A stretch of 64,000 nucleotides of DNA from Cellvibrionales bacterium (GTDB lineage Bacteria > Pseudomonadota > Gammaproteobacteria > Pseudomonadales > UBA7239), in NCBI GenBank assembly GCA_016713115.1, contig JADJPU010000001.1, forward strand, positions 2,294,001-2,358,000, written 5' to 3'. Made by a program: the position numbers and the translations under genes. Of the stretch, positions 7,659-16,845 are shown piece by piece. Position 1 is the first letter of the stretch. Each line of letters begins with the position of its first letter. The notes below the pieces were generated by a model, which worked only from the letters and a program-made list of their open reading frames with translations, did no database searches and was not told the origin of the DNA.

Positions 7659-9076
7659 AGCGAATACGCAGCGGTTCGTTATCTCGACAGTTTCATCTTG
7701 CCAATGCGGGAATTAAGGCAGGGTGGAGTTGGGCAGCGGCACACGCTGGCACTTGGTCTATTGCGGAACCAGATAAACGCACAGCAGCACGAGACGAGAT
7801 TGCAGCACAACAAGCACAGCAGTGGGTGCAAGAAGTTGGTCAACTAAAGGGCGGTGTGGTAAAGCTCGGGCAAATATTAACCACCTATGGTGATTATTGT
7901 CTGCCAAAACCATTAGCGTCGGCTCTACATAGTTTAGAGGCAAATACCGAAGCGCTGGATTGGGCTGTTATCTTTTCAGTGATCAATGAAACATTGGGTG
8001 CCGACACGACTGAACTGGATATTTCACAGAAGGCCTTGGCTGCTGCGTCTTTATCGCAAGTTCATCGTGCGACGATCAAATTGAGCAAGCAAGAAATTTG
8101 TTTGAAAGTGTTGTACCCGCAAATACAAGAAACACTGGCATCAGATTTTAAAACCTTAAAAGCTGCCTTAGTCTTGCTTGCTAAAAAACAGCAGCGAAAT
8201 GAGATGACGCAGCGCTTAAACGCTATCTTTTCAATTTTGCTTGAAGAAGTCGACCTGCAGATTGAGAGCGATAAAATCTGTCGCTGGAGAAAACGACTTA
8301 AAGATGATCGGCGCTTTGTTGTGCCTGATGTGTACGAAAGGTATTCCTCGTCATCTGTGTTAGCGATGAGTTTTGAAGAAGGGGTCTCTCAAAATGACAT
8401 TGCGATAGCAGGCCTAACGCAGGAGAGGCGCAATCAACTAGCTGCCAACATGCTAGAACTGTTGTTGACTGAAATTCTGCTGTGGGGCGAAATGCAAACG
8501 GATCCTCATGCGGGAAATTATCGTATCCGACTTGCCCGCCAAGCTGGCGAGATAGATGCCATTGTTTTGTTGGATTTTGGTTCTGTGCGAATAATTTCTG
8601 ATCAGCTTTTACAGCCATTGCACAAAATGCTACTTGCCGCATACGCCGATGATAAAGAATTGTTGTGTGCTGCACTGCAGGAGGCGGGGTTTATCTCTGA
8701 AGATACACCTAATGATGTCCAATCCGATTTCTGTGAGGTATTGATGGGGCTTATTGAGCCGCTTAACTATAAGCGCAGGTTGGAGCAGGGGGGGGATATT
8801 CCATCTTACGCACTGGATGCAAAAGGAAACTACAGGTGGGCCGACGCACGCTTGCCAGAGAGGATGGGAAAAAAGGCTTTGCAATCTGCATTCAGCAAAA
8901 ATTTTTCTTTTCCAGGTGTGGATTTCATGTTGGTTGCCAGAAAATTAGCTGGTGTTTATGCGTTTATTGCGGCGTTAGATGCAAAGTTTGACGGTGGCGT
9001 AGTAATGGACAAGGTAATCGCCAATTATCAGTCATCATCTTTGCTTGTATCAAAATCAGCCCATACAGGAAAGTGA
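7655..9076 (+). CDS. ABC1/AarF (UbiB-family) atypical kinase
   Basis: The protein has 473 residues. It has the signature KLGQ loop at 70-73 (GGVVKLGQ), an Ala-rich nucleotide loop (AAASLSQVHRA), an invariant Lys in CLKVLYP, a catalytic TDPHAGN segment and a metal-binding DFG in LLDFGSVR. These define ABC1 atypical kinases such as UbiB and Coq8, which support quinone and lipid metabolism. Unlike UbiB it lacks the two C-terminal membrane helices, and the neighbours are not ubiE or ubiJ, so I do not call it UbiB. Translation starts at GTG 7655, overlapping the regulator stop by 4 bases. Its end overlaps the restored end of the convergent endonuclease gene by 49 bases. Confidence 0.85.
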   Translation: MKRIRSGSLSRQFHLANAGIKAGWSWAAAHAGTWSIAEPDKRTAARDEIAAQQAQQWVQEVGQLKGGVVKLGQILTTYGDYCLPKPLASALHSLEANTEALDWAVIFSVINETLGADTTELDISQKALAAASLSQVHRATIKLSKQEICLKVLYPQIQETLASDFKTLKAALVLLAKKQQRNEMTQRLNAIFSILLEEVDLQIESDKICRWRKRLKDDRRFVVPDVYERYSSSSVLAMSFEEGVSQNDIAIAGLTQERRNQLAANMLELLLTEILLWGEMQTDPHAGNYRIRLARQAGEIDAIVLLDFGSVRIISDQLLQPLHKMLLAAYADDKELLCAALQEAGFISEDTPNDVQSDFCEVLMGLIEPLNYKRRLEQGGDIPSYALDAKGNYRWADARLPERMGKKALQSAFSKNFSFPGVDFMLVARKLAGVYAFIAALDAKFDGGVVMDKVIANYQSSSLLVSKSAHTGK

Positions 9077-9974
9077 TCCGAAAACTGCCGCGTAAAAGTT
9101 TCTAAGTTTTGTGGTTTGTAGATTACGGTGGATTTTTTTATCCATTCGCCGGTGTCACTTCTTTTTAACATGATGTGGTCTAACATTTTTCCAGACTTGC
9201 CTTTTCCTTGTGATCTGTTGTAGCTATCTGCGCTACGATCATTTTTATCAGTAGTGGTTTCTAAGCCAATATTAAAAGAGCATTCAGACTTTTATTGCTG
9301 CCGGCAGTATTAAAATCCCCAACAACGAGAATATCTTGATCAGACGATTCCAGTTTTTTTAACTGACCGGCAAGGTAATAGGACTGTTGGCTTCGCACAT
9401 CATCCGAGCAATGCCCGCGATTACCAAAGCCTGACTTTAGATGCAGGGCCACAAACCAAAAATCAAACTTTCCAGCGTGATATTTCCCCGCCAATGGGCG
9501 GCGCAAATTAGAAGAGCGACACCACTCATTAACTTGGTAGCTGTCAGGAACATTAAGCTCTGCAACCGATTTATCCAATTGCACTGGTTTTCGCCAAGCC
9601 AAGACTATGCGTTGTCCTTGACCGCTGTTACCCGATGCAGTGTTGTAGCCGTATTTTTCCAATGCAGAACGCAACTCGCGCCAAGGACGCGTTGTAAAGC
9701 TGTCGCCGCGATACTCGCCATCCAGCTGCGTATTGATTTCTTGTAACGCAATTAAATCAATTGACCACTGCCGAGCAATCATGTCGGCCATGGCTTGAAT
9801 GGATTTGCTGTCAGAGGCTTGATCGCGTTTTTCACCGCCCAACCATGCGATGTTCCATGTTCCTACGCGCACACAATGTGAATCAGCCGAGCAAGTGCTG
9901 GCGTTTGCAGTTAAAGGTAATAAAAGAAAGAGAAATAAAGCAATGAATATTCGCAGGGGCGTGCGCTCAATCAT
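9028..9974 (-). CDS. Exported endonuclease/exonuclease/phosphatase-family protein, frameshifted as sequenced
   Basis: A signal peptide (residues 1-25, cleavage after ANA) leads into an EEP-fold domain. Visible motifs are VGTWNIAWLGG, the metal ligand Glu in ALQEINT, ALHLKSG and VVGDFNTAG. The frame opened at 9974 stops at 9261. The family's last part (DHIMLKR and the closing SDHFPVW catalytic His motif) lies in another frame and ends at 9028. The break is in the run 9274-9277 (four T on the coding strand, where five would restore ALFNIGLE). Corrected length is about 315 residues. The protein is probably a secreted nuclease or phosphodiesterase; the substrate is unknown. Its start overlaps the stop of the PPOX gene. 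Confidence 0.78.
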
Positions 9975-10350
9975 TGCTGTTCTCCGCTAAATGAATTTCG
10001 ATATAACTGCGATGTTTGATTTTCCCACCTAGGGTAGAGCCGCAATCTAAGGCCAACATTTGCCAGCCATATTTTTTTCGCAGTGCAGCATGAGCAATCT
10101 TAATTGTTTCTTTAGAGTTTAGGAGTATAGCGGTAGCATTTTGCCAACTACCCGTGACACTGCCGCTAAATGTGCAAGGAGCAATGCGGCATTGCGAGCT
10201 GTTGCGCAACCGTTTTACTTTGCCAGATTGGTTATTGGTAAAGGCGTATAAAACAGAGTCAACTTGCGCAAACCAAACTGGCGTCTCAACGCAGCGTCCA
10301 TCTTTGCGAAATGTTCCAAAGTTAATGTACTGCGCATTCTGAAGTGACAT
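9967..10350 (-). CDS. PPOX-class (pyridoxamine 5'-phosphate oxidase fold) flavin or F420-type protein
   Basis: The protein has 127 residues. The opening YINFGTFRKDGRCVETPVWF and the KVKRLRNSSQCRIAPC segment match the split-barrel PPOX/F420-binding group. Such proteins bind FMN, F420 or heme and often act as small oxidoreductases. There is no catalytic signature that would identify a substrate. Its stop overlaps the start of the exported nuclease by 8 bases, and it begins 14 bases after the TrhP gene ends. TrhP, PPOX and nuclease therefore form a likely minus-strand operon. Confidence 0.75.
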   Translation of the reverse strand: MSLQNAQYINFGTFRKDGRCVETPVWFAQVDSVLYAFTNNQSGKVKRLRNSSQCRIAPCTFSGSVTGSWQNATAILLNSKETIKIAHAALRKKYGWQMLALDCGSTLGGKIKHRSYIEIHLAENSND

Positions 10351-10364
10351 ATATTTTGATTCGC

Positions 10365-11783
10365 TTAAATCGCTTTCATCAGCAAGCCAAAATCAGGAGC
10401 ACAATCATCAGACATTGGGATTCTGACTTGATGGCCAGAACCTGGCGCAACATCGACAGATTCTCCGTGCTTGTTTTTCATGGATGATAAACGAAAGACC
10501 TGATTGCCTTGTGGCAGCATCAGCTCAATATCATCGCCGACAGAGAATTTGTTTTTGGTGTCAATAATCCATTCGTGCGTGACTTCATCTTTGCCGATAA
10601 CTTCACCGACAAACTGCTGTTTAGTCGAAATTGAAAATCCGTTTTCGTAATTTTGATATTCCTTAGGAAGATGGCGGCGGTAAAAACCTTCGGTATAGCC
10701 ACGGCTGGCCAAACTTTCTAACTTATCCATCAAGCCCATATTAAATTCACGGCCAGCCAAGGCATCGTCTATCGCTTCACGGTAAACCTGTGCTGTTCTC
10801 GCGGCATAAAAATGAGATTTGGTTCTGCCTTCAATTTTGAGAGAATCCACGCCAATATCAATTAAGCGTTTGACATGCTGAATTGCGCGCAAATCTTTGG
10901 AGTTCATGATGTAAGTGCCGTGCTCATCTTCGTAGGCAGGCATGTATTCACCCGGACGGTTTTCTTCTTGCAAAAGAAATACGCGGTCTTCGATATTTAA
11001 TAACTTACCTCTACTCACGCTGTCTGTCGGGCTGACGGAAGGATCCCAACTGCCAACTTCGCCAACAGCTTGAAATGAGGAAGCTAAATTTTTGCTTGAT
11101 TCTGCTATCTGTTTTTGAATGTCAGGATTGGTGGCGACAATATCACCTTCAGCAGTTTCCGTAGCTTCGTGCGTGTCGTACTTCCAGCGACAAGAGTTGG
11201 TGCAGGCACCTTGGTTGCCGTCGCGGTGTGTCATATAGCCCGACAGCAAACAGCGACCGGAGTAGGCGATACACAGTGCGCCGTGCACGAAAACTTCCAA
11301 CTCGATATCAGGGCATCGTTGGCGAATTTCTTCCACTTCGTCCAATGACAATTCGCGCGACAAAATCACGCGTTGCAAGCCTTGTCGTTCCCAGAATTTC
11401 ACTGCGGCCCAATTCACGGCATTGGCCTGCACTGAAAGATGGATGGGCATATCTGGCCATTTATCGCGCACCATCATAATCAAGCCTGGGTCAGACATAA
11501 TCAAAGCATCGGGCTGCATGGCGATAACAGGCTCCATGTCGCGCAAGTAGGAGCGGATTTTGTCATTGTGCGGTGCGAGATTGCTGGCGACAAAGAAGCG
11601 CTTGCCTTGCGCGTGAGCCATAGAAATGGCTTCAGCCATTTTATCTAACTGGTTGAATTCATTGTTTCTTACCCGTAGGCTATAGCGAGGTTGACCCGCG
11701 TAAACTGCATCGGCACCGTAGGCAAAGGCGTACTGCATGTTTCTGATGGAGCCAGCGGGGGATAACAGTTCGACCGATTTCAT
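10365..11783 (-). CDS. trhP: tRNA 5-hydroxyuridine synthase TrhP (U32 peptidase-like, formerly YegQ)
   Basis: The protein has 472 residues and opens with ELLSPAGSIRNMQYAFAYGA, a U32 family hallmark. The central Cys motif EVFVHGALCIAYSGRC (about 168-183) and later QGACTNSCRWKY supply the Fe-S ligands of this group, and IEGRTKSHFYAARTA is another conserved block. TrhP hydroxylates U34 of several tRNAs and, by published work on the E. coli protein, needs prephenate. Prephenate metabolism genes (pheA, tyrA) are in this same window. The start is the ATG at 11783, which leaves 63 bases to the divergent coiled-coil gene. Confidence 0.9.
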   Translation of the reverse strand: MKSVELLSPAGSIRNMQYAFAYGADAVYAGQPRYSLRVRNNEFNQLDKMAEAISMAHAQGKRFFVASNLAPHNDKIRSYLRDMEPVIAMQPDALIMSDPGLIMMVRDKWPDMPIHLSVQANAVNWAAVKFWERQGLQRVILSRELSLDEVEEIRQRCPDIELEVFVHGALCIAYSGRCLLSGYMTHRDGNQGACTNSCRWKYDTHEATETAEGDIVATNPDIQKQIAESSKNLASSFQAVGEVGSWDPSVSPTDSVSRGKLLNIEDRVFLLQEENRPGEYMPAYEDEHGTYIMNSKDLRAIQHVKRLIDIGVDSLKIEGRTKSHFYAARTAQVYREAIDDALAGREFNMGLMDKLESLASRGYTEGFYRRHLPKEYQNYENGFSISTKQQFVGEVIGKDEVTHEWIIDTKNKFSVGDDIELMLPQGNQVFRLSSMKNKHGESVDVAPGSGHQVRIPMSDDCAPDFGLLMKAI

Positions 11784-11846
11784 GGCTGTACATTTCTTTC
11801 ACTGAAGATTGGCAGTCATTATACAAGGGCGCTCAAGGGAAATTGT

Positions 11847-13271
11847 ATGTTTTCAGGTTATACCAGCGGGGAGTACCAATCCGTTATTTTCTTTGTCGAC
11901 GGGCGCGTTGATCGTGAAATGTTATTCACCGAATTCGAAGCTATTCTCGATAATTTTGTTCCCATTCCAGGTTATGCCGAGAAAGATGTACAGGCTGTGT
12001 GCGTAGGTATCAATGGACAGCTAAAAATTATTTCTGCCATTTTTTTCATGCTGCATTTTGACAGCACCGGCAATGCCGACAACAAATGGAATATCCCGCT
12101 ACAAGAGTTGATTGAACAAGCAGAGCTGGGGCCAGATTTGGGGGCAGGGCCAATACGGCTTTGTTGTCGCAGCCAATGTCCTGTGGATTGGCATGTGCAA
12201 AATCTTTGGGATCCTGATATGAATCAGCAGCCCAATATTTTTATTGTGCTGCGAGATCTCATTAAGCAGAACAGACTAGGCTTTAAAGAGTTGTCTTTTG
12301 ATATTGATGAAATTCACGACTCAAATCGATTGCCTTTTGAGATACCCGTATTAAATAGTGATGCGCTAGTCGCTGGCACGGGGATGGGAAACAATGATAT
12401 CAGTGATGCTGATAAATCCTTAGCGCATTCATTGATTCAGTACATTCGAAAAAAAGTTGCTATGGATAATTCTGAGCAACTGAATGACTTGGAGCGTCAA
12501 TACCAGTTGCAGTTGATTGCAGAAAAAAATAAAGCAGCTGATGCTTTGCGTGAAACAGCGCAGTTGCACAGCGATGAATTGCGACAAATGCAATCACAAT
12601 TTTTGCTAATGCAGGAAGTTAGTGAGAATGAGCGGCAAGCCACTGAAGCGCTGCGTAGGCAGTTACAAGATCAACAACAAATGGTTGATACATTGCGCGA
12701 ATCCTTTCATGTGCAGCTGGCAGAAACCAAACAGGTGGAAGGGCATCAAATCGACCTGCTAAAAGCTAATTTTGAATCCGAGCTGCAGCTGCGTATTCAG
12801 GGAATCGTGAAGGAATTAGAGGCGCAGATTGATGCAAAAGACATTGAAATTTCCTACAACAAGGAGCAGCAATCTGTACTCAGTGATGAAATTAATGCGT
12901 TGCACAATGAACACGCCAAGCTCATTAAAGAGGCAGGGGAGCAGTTTATAACGCGCCTACGCGACAACAAGGTAACCTTTATGGCTTACCACTTAGGTGC
13001 AGGCAATATTGCCATTGATCTTGAGGATATTGGCACTTATCTTGAAAACCCCATGGCCTACGCAGCGAATATCTGCAAAGTATCTGAGGTGGATTATCGC
13101 GGCTGGCTGACACACTACAACAATCCTGTGTGCTGTGAGTTTTCAGCGGCCAAAGGTGAAGCCTGCGGGAAAAAACTGCGCAGGGTTGATATTCCCGCAC
13201 AGTTTGTTGCCGGCAGGTCTGATCGTTGCCCGCTGCACTGGAGTTTTAGCGCTAACGACAAACAATCCTAA
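11847..13271 (+). CDS. Uncharacterised coiled-coil protein with a Cys-rich C-terminal domain
   Basis: The protein has 474 residues and I do not recognise a named function. Residues 1-170 form a compact domain of unknown type, with a CCRSQCPVDWHVQNLW segment near 107-122. Residues about 205-370 are a continuous heptad-patterned coiled coil rich in Gln, Glu and Leu. The last 100 residues are globular, with NPVCCEF, EACGKKL and DRCPLHW, four to five Cys plus a His that could bind zinc. Similar proteins in pseudomonads are sometimes labelled ParA-like chromosome partitioning proteins, but no Walker motif is present here. The ATG follows AAGGGA. The 3' end overlaps the prc stop by 4 bases. Confidence 0.7.
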   Translation: MFSGYTSGEYQSVIFFVDGRVDREMLFTEFEAILDNFVPIPGYAEKDVQAVCVGINGQLKIISAIFFMLHFDSTGNADNKWNIPLQELIEQAELGPDLGAGPIRLCCRSQCPVDWHVQNLWDPDMNQQPNIFIVLRDLIKQNRLGFKELSFDIDEIHDSNRLPFEIPVLNSDALVAGTGMGNNDISDADKSLAHSLIQYIRKKVAMDNSEQLNDLERQYQLQLIAEKNKAADALRETAQLHSDELRQMQSQFLLMQEVSENERQATEALRRQLQDQQQMVDTLRESFHVQLAETKQVEGHQIDLLKANFESELQLRIQGIVKELEAQIDAKDIEISYNKEQQSVLSDEINALHNEHAKLIKEAGEQFITRLRDNKVTFMAYHLGAGNIAIDLEDIGTYLENPMAYAANICKVSEVDYRGWLTHYNNPVCCEFSAAKGEACGKKLRRVDIPAQFVAGRSDRCPLHWSFSANDKQS

Positions 13272-15412
13272 GGCGTTGAACCTGATGCAACGCTGAGTTG
13301 TCGATTCTTTTTCTGCAAACCAATCCAGTCGTTCAGAATATTGGCACTTTCCATTAGCAAGAAATCATCTTGGGGATTTTTTGCTTCGCGCCGTTTCTGC
13401 GCTTCCTCGTCCACTTCTAAAATGGTTTTAATCGGCTTTTCACCTTTGGCTGTTCGCAAAATGTTTGCAAAATCAATTAGTTGCTTATCATCAGTCGCTT
13501 TTAACTGCTCGCGCTTTGCAAAATTTAAGGGAAGTGTCTTTCGTTCACGCAAAGCGTCAGCCCATTCACGCCTATCCAGCAATAATTTGTACTCAACACT
13601 ATCTAGCACGCGCCGCTCATGATTGTTTTGGATTTCAGGAATGTATGCAGGGATATCTGAAAAGCGATAATGCGGCGCCGGTTGAATTTGATCCCAAGGC
13701 AAGGCACGCTCCAAGGCAGATTCTCCAACTTCGCTGTATGGCAGCAGGGCAGGGAAGTTGATATCAGGCACCACCCCACGATGCTGCGTGCTATCGCCAG
13801 AGACGCGATAGAACTTTGCTTCGGTAATTTTTAGTTTTCCTTCCTTCATAGGAACTAGCGTTTGTACTGTTCCTTTGCCAAAGGTTTGGTCACCAACAAT
13901 CAAGCCTCGTTGGTAATCTTGAATGGCACCTGCAAAAATTTCTGAAGCAGATGCGCTGAGATGATTAACTAGAACGACGAGCGGGCCGTTGTAATTAATG
14001 GTGCCGACAGCACGATTTCTTCTGTCAACATGATTGTCAGCCGATAGAATTTGCACGACTGGTCCTTGATCAATAAATAAATCTGTCAACTGCGTTGCTT
14101 CTAATAAAGAACCTCCGCCATTGTTACGCAGATCAATCACGATGCCATCGATATTTTGAGCAAGTAATTCATTGAGTATCTTTGCCACATCGCGTGTTGT
14201 ACTTTTTGCATCAGCATCACCTCGACGCAAAGCATCGAAATCTAAGTAAAAAGCAGGAATTGTAATAATGCCAATTTTACTTTTAGGTTCTGCATTTCCG
14301 TTGGGAATCTCAATAACTTTTTGGCTGGCCGCTTGATCTTCCAGCTTTACTTTTTCACGACGAATCGTTATGGGTTTAGCTAGGATTTGACCATTGCGTT
14401 TAATTTGTAGTCTCACCCAGGTATCTGCTTTACCCCGAATAAGATCGACAACTTCATCCAGTGGCCAACCAATGACATCTTCCCATTCTTCTCCTTTTTG
14501 TCCCTGAGCAATTCCTGTAATTTGATCACCTGCTTTTAGTTCTCCTTCTTTATCAGCAGGTCCGCCTGTAACGAGGCGAGACACTTTTGTATTTTCGTCT
14601 TCTTTTTCAAGCACAGCGCCAATGCCCTCTAAAGACAGAGCCATTGAAATATCAAAATCTTCTGTGGTTTTAGGTGACATGTAATTGGTATGTGGGTCGT
14701 ACAATTCTGTGTATGCATTAATAAATATTTCATAATTCGCCATCGCCGTTTGACGATTTAGACGCTCCAATTGCAGTTTGTAACGACGGAGTAGGGTGGT
14801 GCCAATATTGTCAGTTGGCTTATCGGCTAAGCGTAAATTGAGGATATCGTTCTTGAGATATTCTCCCCACAACACATCGGCAGCTGCTAGATCTGCCGGC
14901 CAAGAACTTTTCTTTCTATCCGTTTGTATTACTTCTTCACCAGAAAATTTCTCATTTTTAACCAATGGCTCAATTTGTTGTGCGGCCCAGAGCAAACGGC
15001 TGGAGAAACGGTCGTAGTAGCGCTGGTAAATAGCTTCAGCACCGACCAATTTGCCTGAATCTAAATCATCATCAAGAGTATTGCGGTATTGGGTGTTGAA
15101 CTCATTGATATCGCTTTGCAGAAATATCATACGGTTGGGATCCAATACCTTCAGGTAGTTATCGAGCAATAACGAGGACAATGCGTTGTCCAGCGGCATC
15201 TTTCTAAAATGCTGCGTCTGCATCATTTCAACAATCTCTTTGGTTAGAGACTGCTGCAAGTCGTCTTCAACCCAAGCTGCTTTTACTGGCGTTGCCGCTG
15301 CGTAAGCCTGTGAGCCCATCGACAAAGCAACGACTAGCATGCTTTGTGTTAAAGCTGCTTGACTGTATTTCAACAACCGGGAGAAGGCGACTGTACGGCT
15401 GACGCGGTTCAT
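13268..15412 (-). CDS. prc: Tail-specific periplasmic protease Prc (S41)
   Basis: A 714-residue periplasmic protease with a signal peptide ending near ALSMGSQAYA. It contains the N-terminal Prc helical region, a PDZ domain (LSLEGIGAVLEKED through GELKAGDQITGIAQG) and an S41 catalytic domain. The nucleophile Ser is in NHLSASASEIFAG and the general base Lys in GDQTFGKGTVQT, the Ser-Lys dyad of the family. A C-terminal DUF3340-like domain follows. Prc trims lipoproteins and degrades murein hydrolases and tagged proteins. E. coli Prc is 682 residues, so the size fits. A convergent gene ends inside its last codons. Confidence 0.95.
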   Translation of the reverse strand: MNRVSRTVAFSRLLKYSQAALTQSMLVVALSMGSQAYAAATPVKAAWVEDDLQQSLTKEIVEMMQTQHFRKMPLDNALSSLLLDNYLKVLDPNRMIFLQSDINEFNTQYRNTLDDDLDSGKLVGAEAIYQRYYDRFSSRLLWAAQQIEPLVKNEKFSGEEVIQTDRKKSSWPADLAAADVLWGEYLKNDILNLRLADKPTDNIGTTLLRRYKLQLERLNRQTAMANYEIFINAYTELYDPHTNYMSPKTTEDFDISMALSLEGIGAVLEKEDENTKVSRLVTGGPADKEGELKAGDQITGIAQGQKGEEWEDVIGWPLDEVVDLIRGKADTWVRLQIKRNGQILAKPITIRREKVKLEDQAASQKVIEIPNGNAEPKSKIGIITIPAFYLDFDALRRGDADAKSTTRDVAKILNELLAQNIDGIVIDLRNNGGGSLLEATQLTDLFIDQGPVVQILSADNHVDRRNRAVGTINYNGPLVVLVNHLSASASEIFAGAIQDYQRGLIVGDQTFGKGTVQTLVPMKEGKLKITEAKFYRVSGDSTQHRGVVPDINFPALLPYSEVGESALERALPWDQIQPAPHYRFSDIPAYIPEIQNNHERRVLDSVEYKLLLDRREWADALRERKTLPLNFAKREQLKATDDKQLIDFANILRTAKGEKPIKTILEVDEEAQKRREAKNPQDDFLLMESANILNDWIGLQKKNRQLSVASGSTP

Positions 15413-15526
15413 TGTGGGTACCTTTGTCGAGGTGAATCTGCATTATCTAACATGGGTTAAAATTTAACATAATATAGATTATGCGTAGTTTGTGTACTTT
15501 AGAGAGTGTTGCGCCAAGCGCTGGTT

Positions 15527-16783
15527 TCAGGACTTTGGCGGTTGTTTGATCACAACTGCCTGTTTGGACATTCTAGCAAGCAAAGGTTCAAGCTGTTGAA
15601 GTATCGCGTTACTTAAAGTTCGATAGCCTGTTTCATTTAAATGATTCCAATCATTGGGGCCATGCTGCAATTCTTGTTTGCCGACCATTCGCAATGCATC
15701 AGTAGTATCAATAACAGGAATTTGATGTTTTGCAGCCAGCGTTTGAAATGTGGATCGCATCAGGGTTGATTGCGTAACCATCTGTTGCGCAGGAAAAACC
15801 GTCGCTCTGCGTTCGTAGGTTTGTACTGACACTTCCCGTGACTGCAAATCATAAATGGACAAAACTGAAGGAATATAAACCAGCACCATCTGACTATTGG
15901 GTAGTGCTTTACGAGCGTATTGCAGAGACTGATCAAAAGCGTACCAAGCCTGTTTCCATTCCATTTCAGTTAGCGCCAAGGCTGGCCCCTGCAACGCATC
16001 CGGCAGCTGTACTGTCTTTTTATCCACTAGGGCTTTATTGATAACGCCTGGTGACTTCGTGCTTGCGCCGCCAAATATCCAAGGTGGGTCAAAGGCAGTA
16101 TCTTTTTCAACGATCGAACGCTGCGGCAACCCCATTAATAAACGAAACAGTTGATTGAGTTGGTCTAATAAAGGCCAATGTTTTAATCTGTCATTTGCTA
16201 CAGCGATACGTATAGTTTCATCGCGTTCAATAGCAAATTCTTTTAAATATTGCTGGTAGGTTTTCTCGTTAAATTGTTTATCAATATCAAATAACTTTGG
16301 AAAACTGTAGTGAAAATACGCTGCGTTGTCGTAGAGATCATTACCTTCATAAAAATAAATCAATACCCATTCCGGCGATTCCAATTGCACGTTGATATAT
16401 TTTCTCAGATAGGTCAGCTGCGTAACGGGTTCCGTGACAATTCCTCGCACACTGCCTGCACCAGCGGAACCGAAACTGACAACATCCATCCCCGTTGCTT
16501 CGTGCAGCAAATCTGCGCTGCTATAGCGTGCCATAGGCTTGTTCATCGCCTCGGTAGCCCAATCTCCCATTCCTGCTGCATAGGAGTCGCCAAACAAAGC
16601 AATATAGTGGCTGGGAAAAATATTTTTTTTAGATGCCTGCAGTAATGGATGCAAGGCTTCATCTGTCATCCACATTGCAAAATTAGTAGGAAATACACGC
16701 GGAAACCAGAAGAAAAAACTAGCCTCTGCAGCAGACAGCAGCAACACAAGAGATGCAAAACTTAGTAGGAAACCTTTTTTCAT
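15527..16783 (-). CDS. Membrane-anchored SGNH/GDSL-type hydrolase
   Basis: The protein has 418 residues from the ATG at 16783. An upstream in-frame TTG at 16798 lies inside the terminator of sucD and is unlikely. One N-terminal hydrophobic segment (about 4-27) is either an uncleaved anchor or a signal peptide. The SGNH block I is FGDSYAAGMGDW (about 64-75, nucleophile Ser). The closing His block is NDWNHLNETGY near 390, with the Asp-x-x-His spacing of the family. The overall layout resembles AlgX/AlgJ-like and phospholipase-like SGNH enzymes of the periplasm. The substrate could be acetylated polysaccharide or lipid and cannot be decided here. A 114-base gap separates it from prc downstream. 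Confidence 0.75.
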   Translation of the reverse strand: MKKGFLLSFASLVLLLSAAEASFFFWFPRVFPTNFAMWMTDEALHPLLQASKKNIFPSHYIALFGDSYAAGMGDWATEAMNKPMARYSSADLLHEATGMDVVSFGSAGAGSVRGIVTEPVTQLTYLRKYINVQLESPEWVLIYFYEGNDLYDNAAYFHYSFPKLFDIDKQFNEKTYQQYLKEFAIERDETIRIAVANDRLKHWPLLDQLNQLFRLLMGLPQRSIVEKDTAFDPPWIFGGASTKSPGVINKALVDKKTVQLPDALQGPALALTEMEWKQAWYAFDQSLQYARKALPNSQMVLVYIPSVLSIYDLQSREVSVQTYERRATVFPAQQMVTQSTLMRSTFQTLAAKHQIPVIDTTDALRMVGKQELQHGPNDWNHLNETGYRTLSNAILQQLEPLLARMSKQAVVIKQPPKS

Positions 16784-16796
16784 CTGGCGAGAATAC

Positions 16797-16826
16797 AAAA
16801 AAAAGGCAGCTTGCGCTGCCTTTTTT
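16797..16826 (-). terminator. Rho-independent terminator after sucCD
   Basis: The perfect stem GGCAGC/GCTGCC (16805-16810 with 16815-16820) has a TTGC loop. It is flanked by A/T pairs, with eight A on the left and six T on the right. Read on the minus strand the trailing run is eight U. It ends the lpd-sucC-sucD message just before the SGNH hydrolase start, and its symmetry would let it act in both directions. Confidence 0.88.
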
Positions 16827-16845
16827 CGAGCTGCTTAACCAACGC

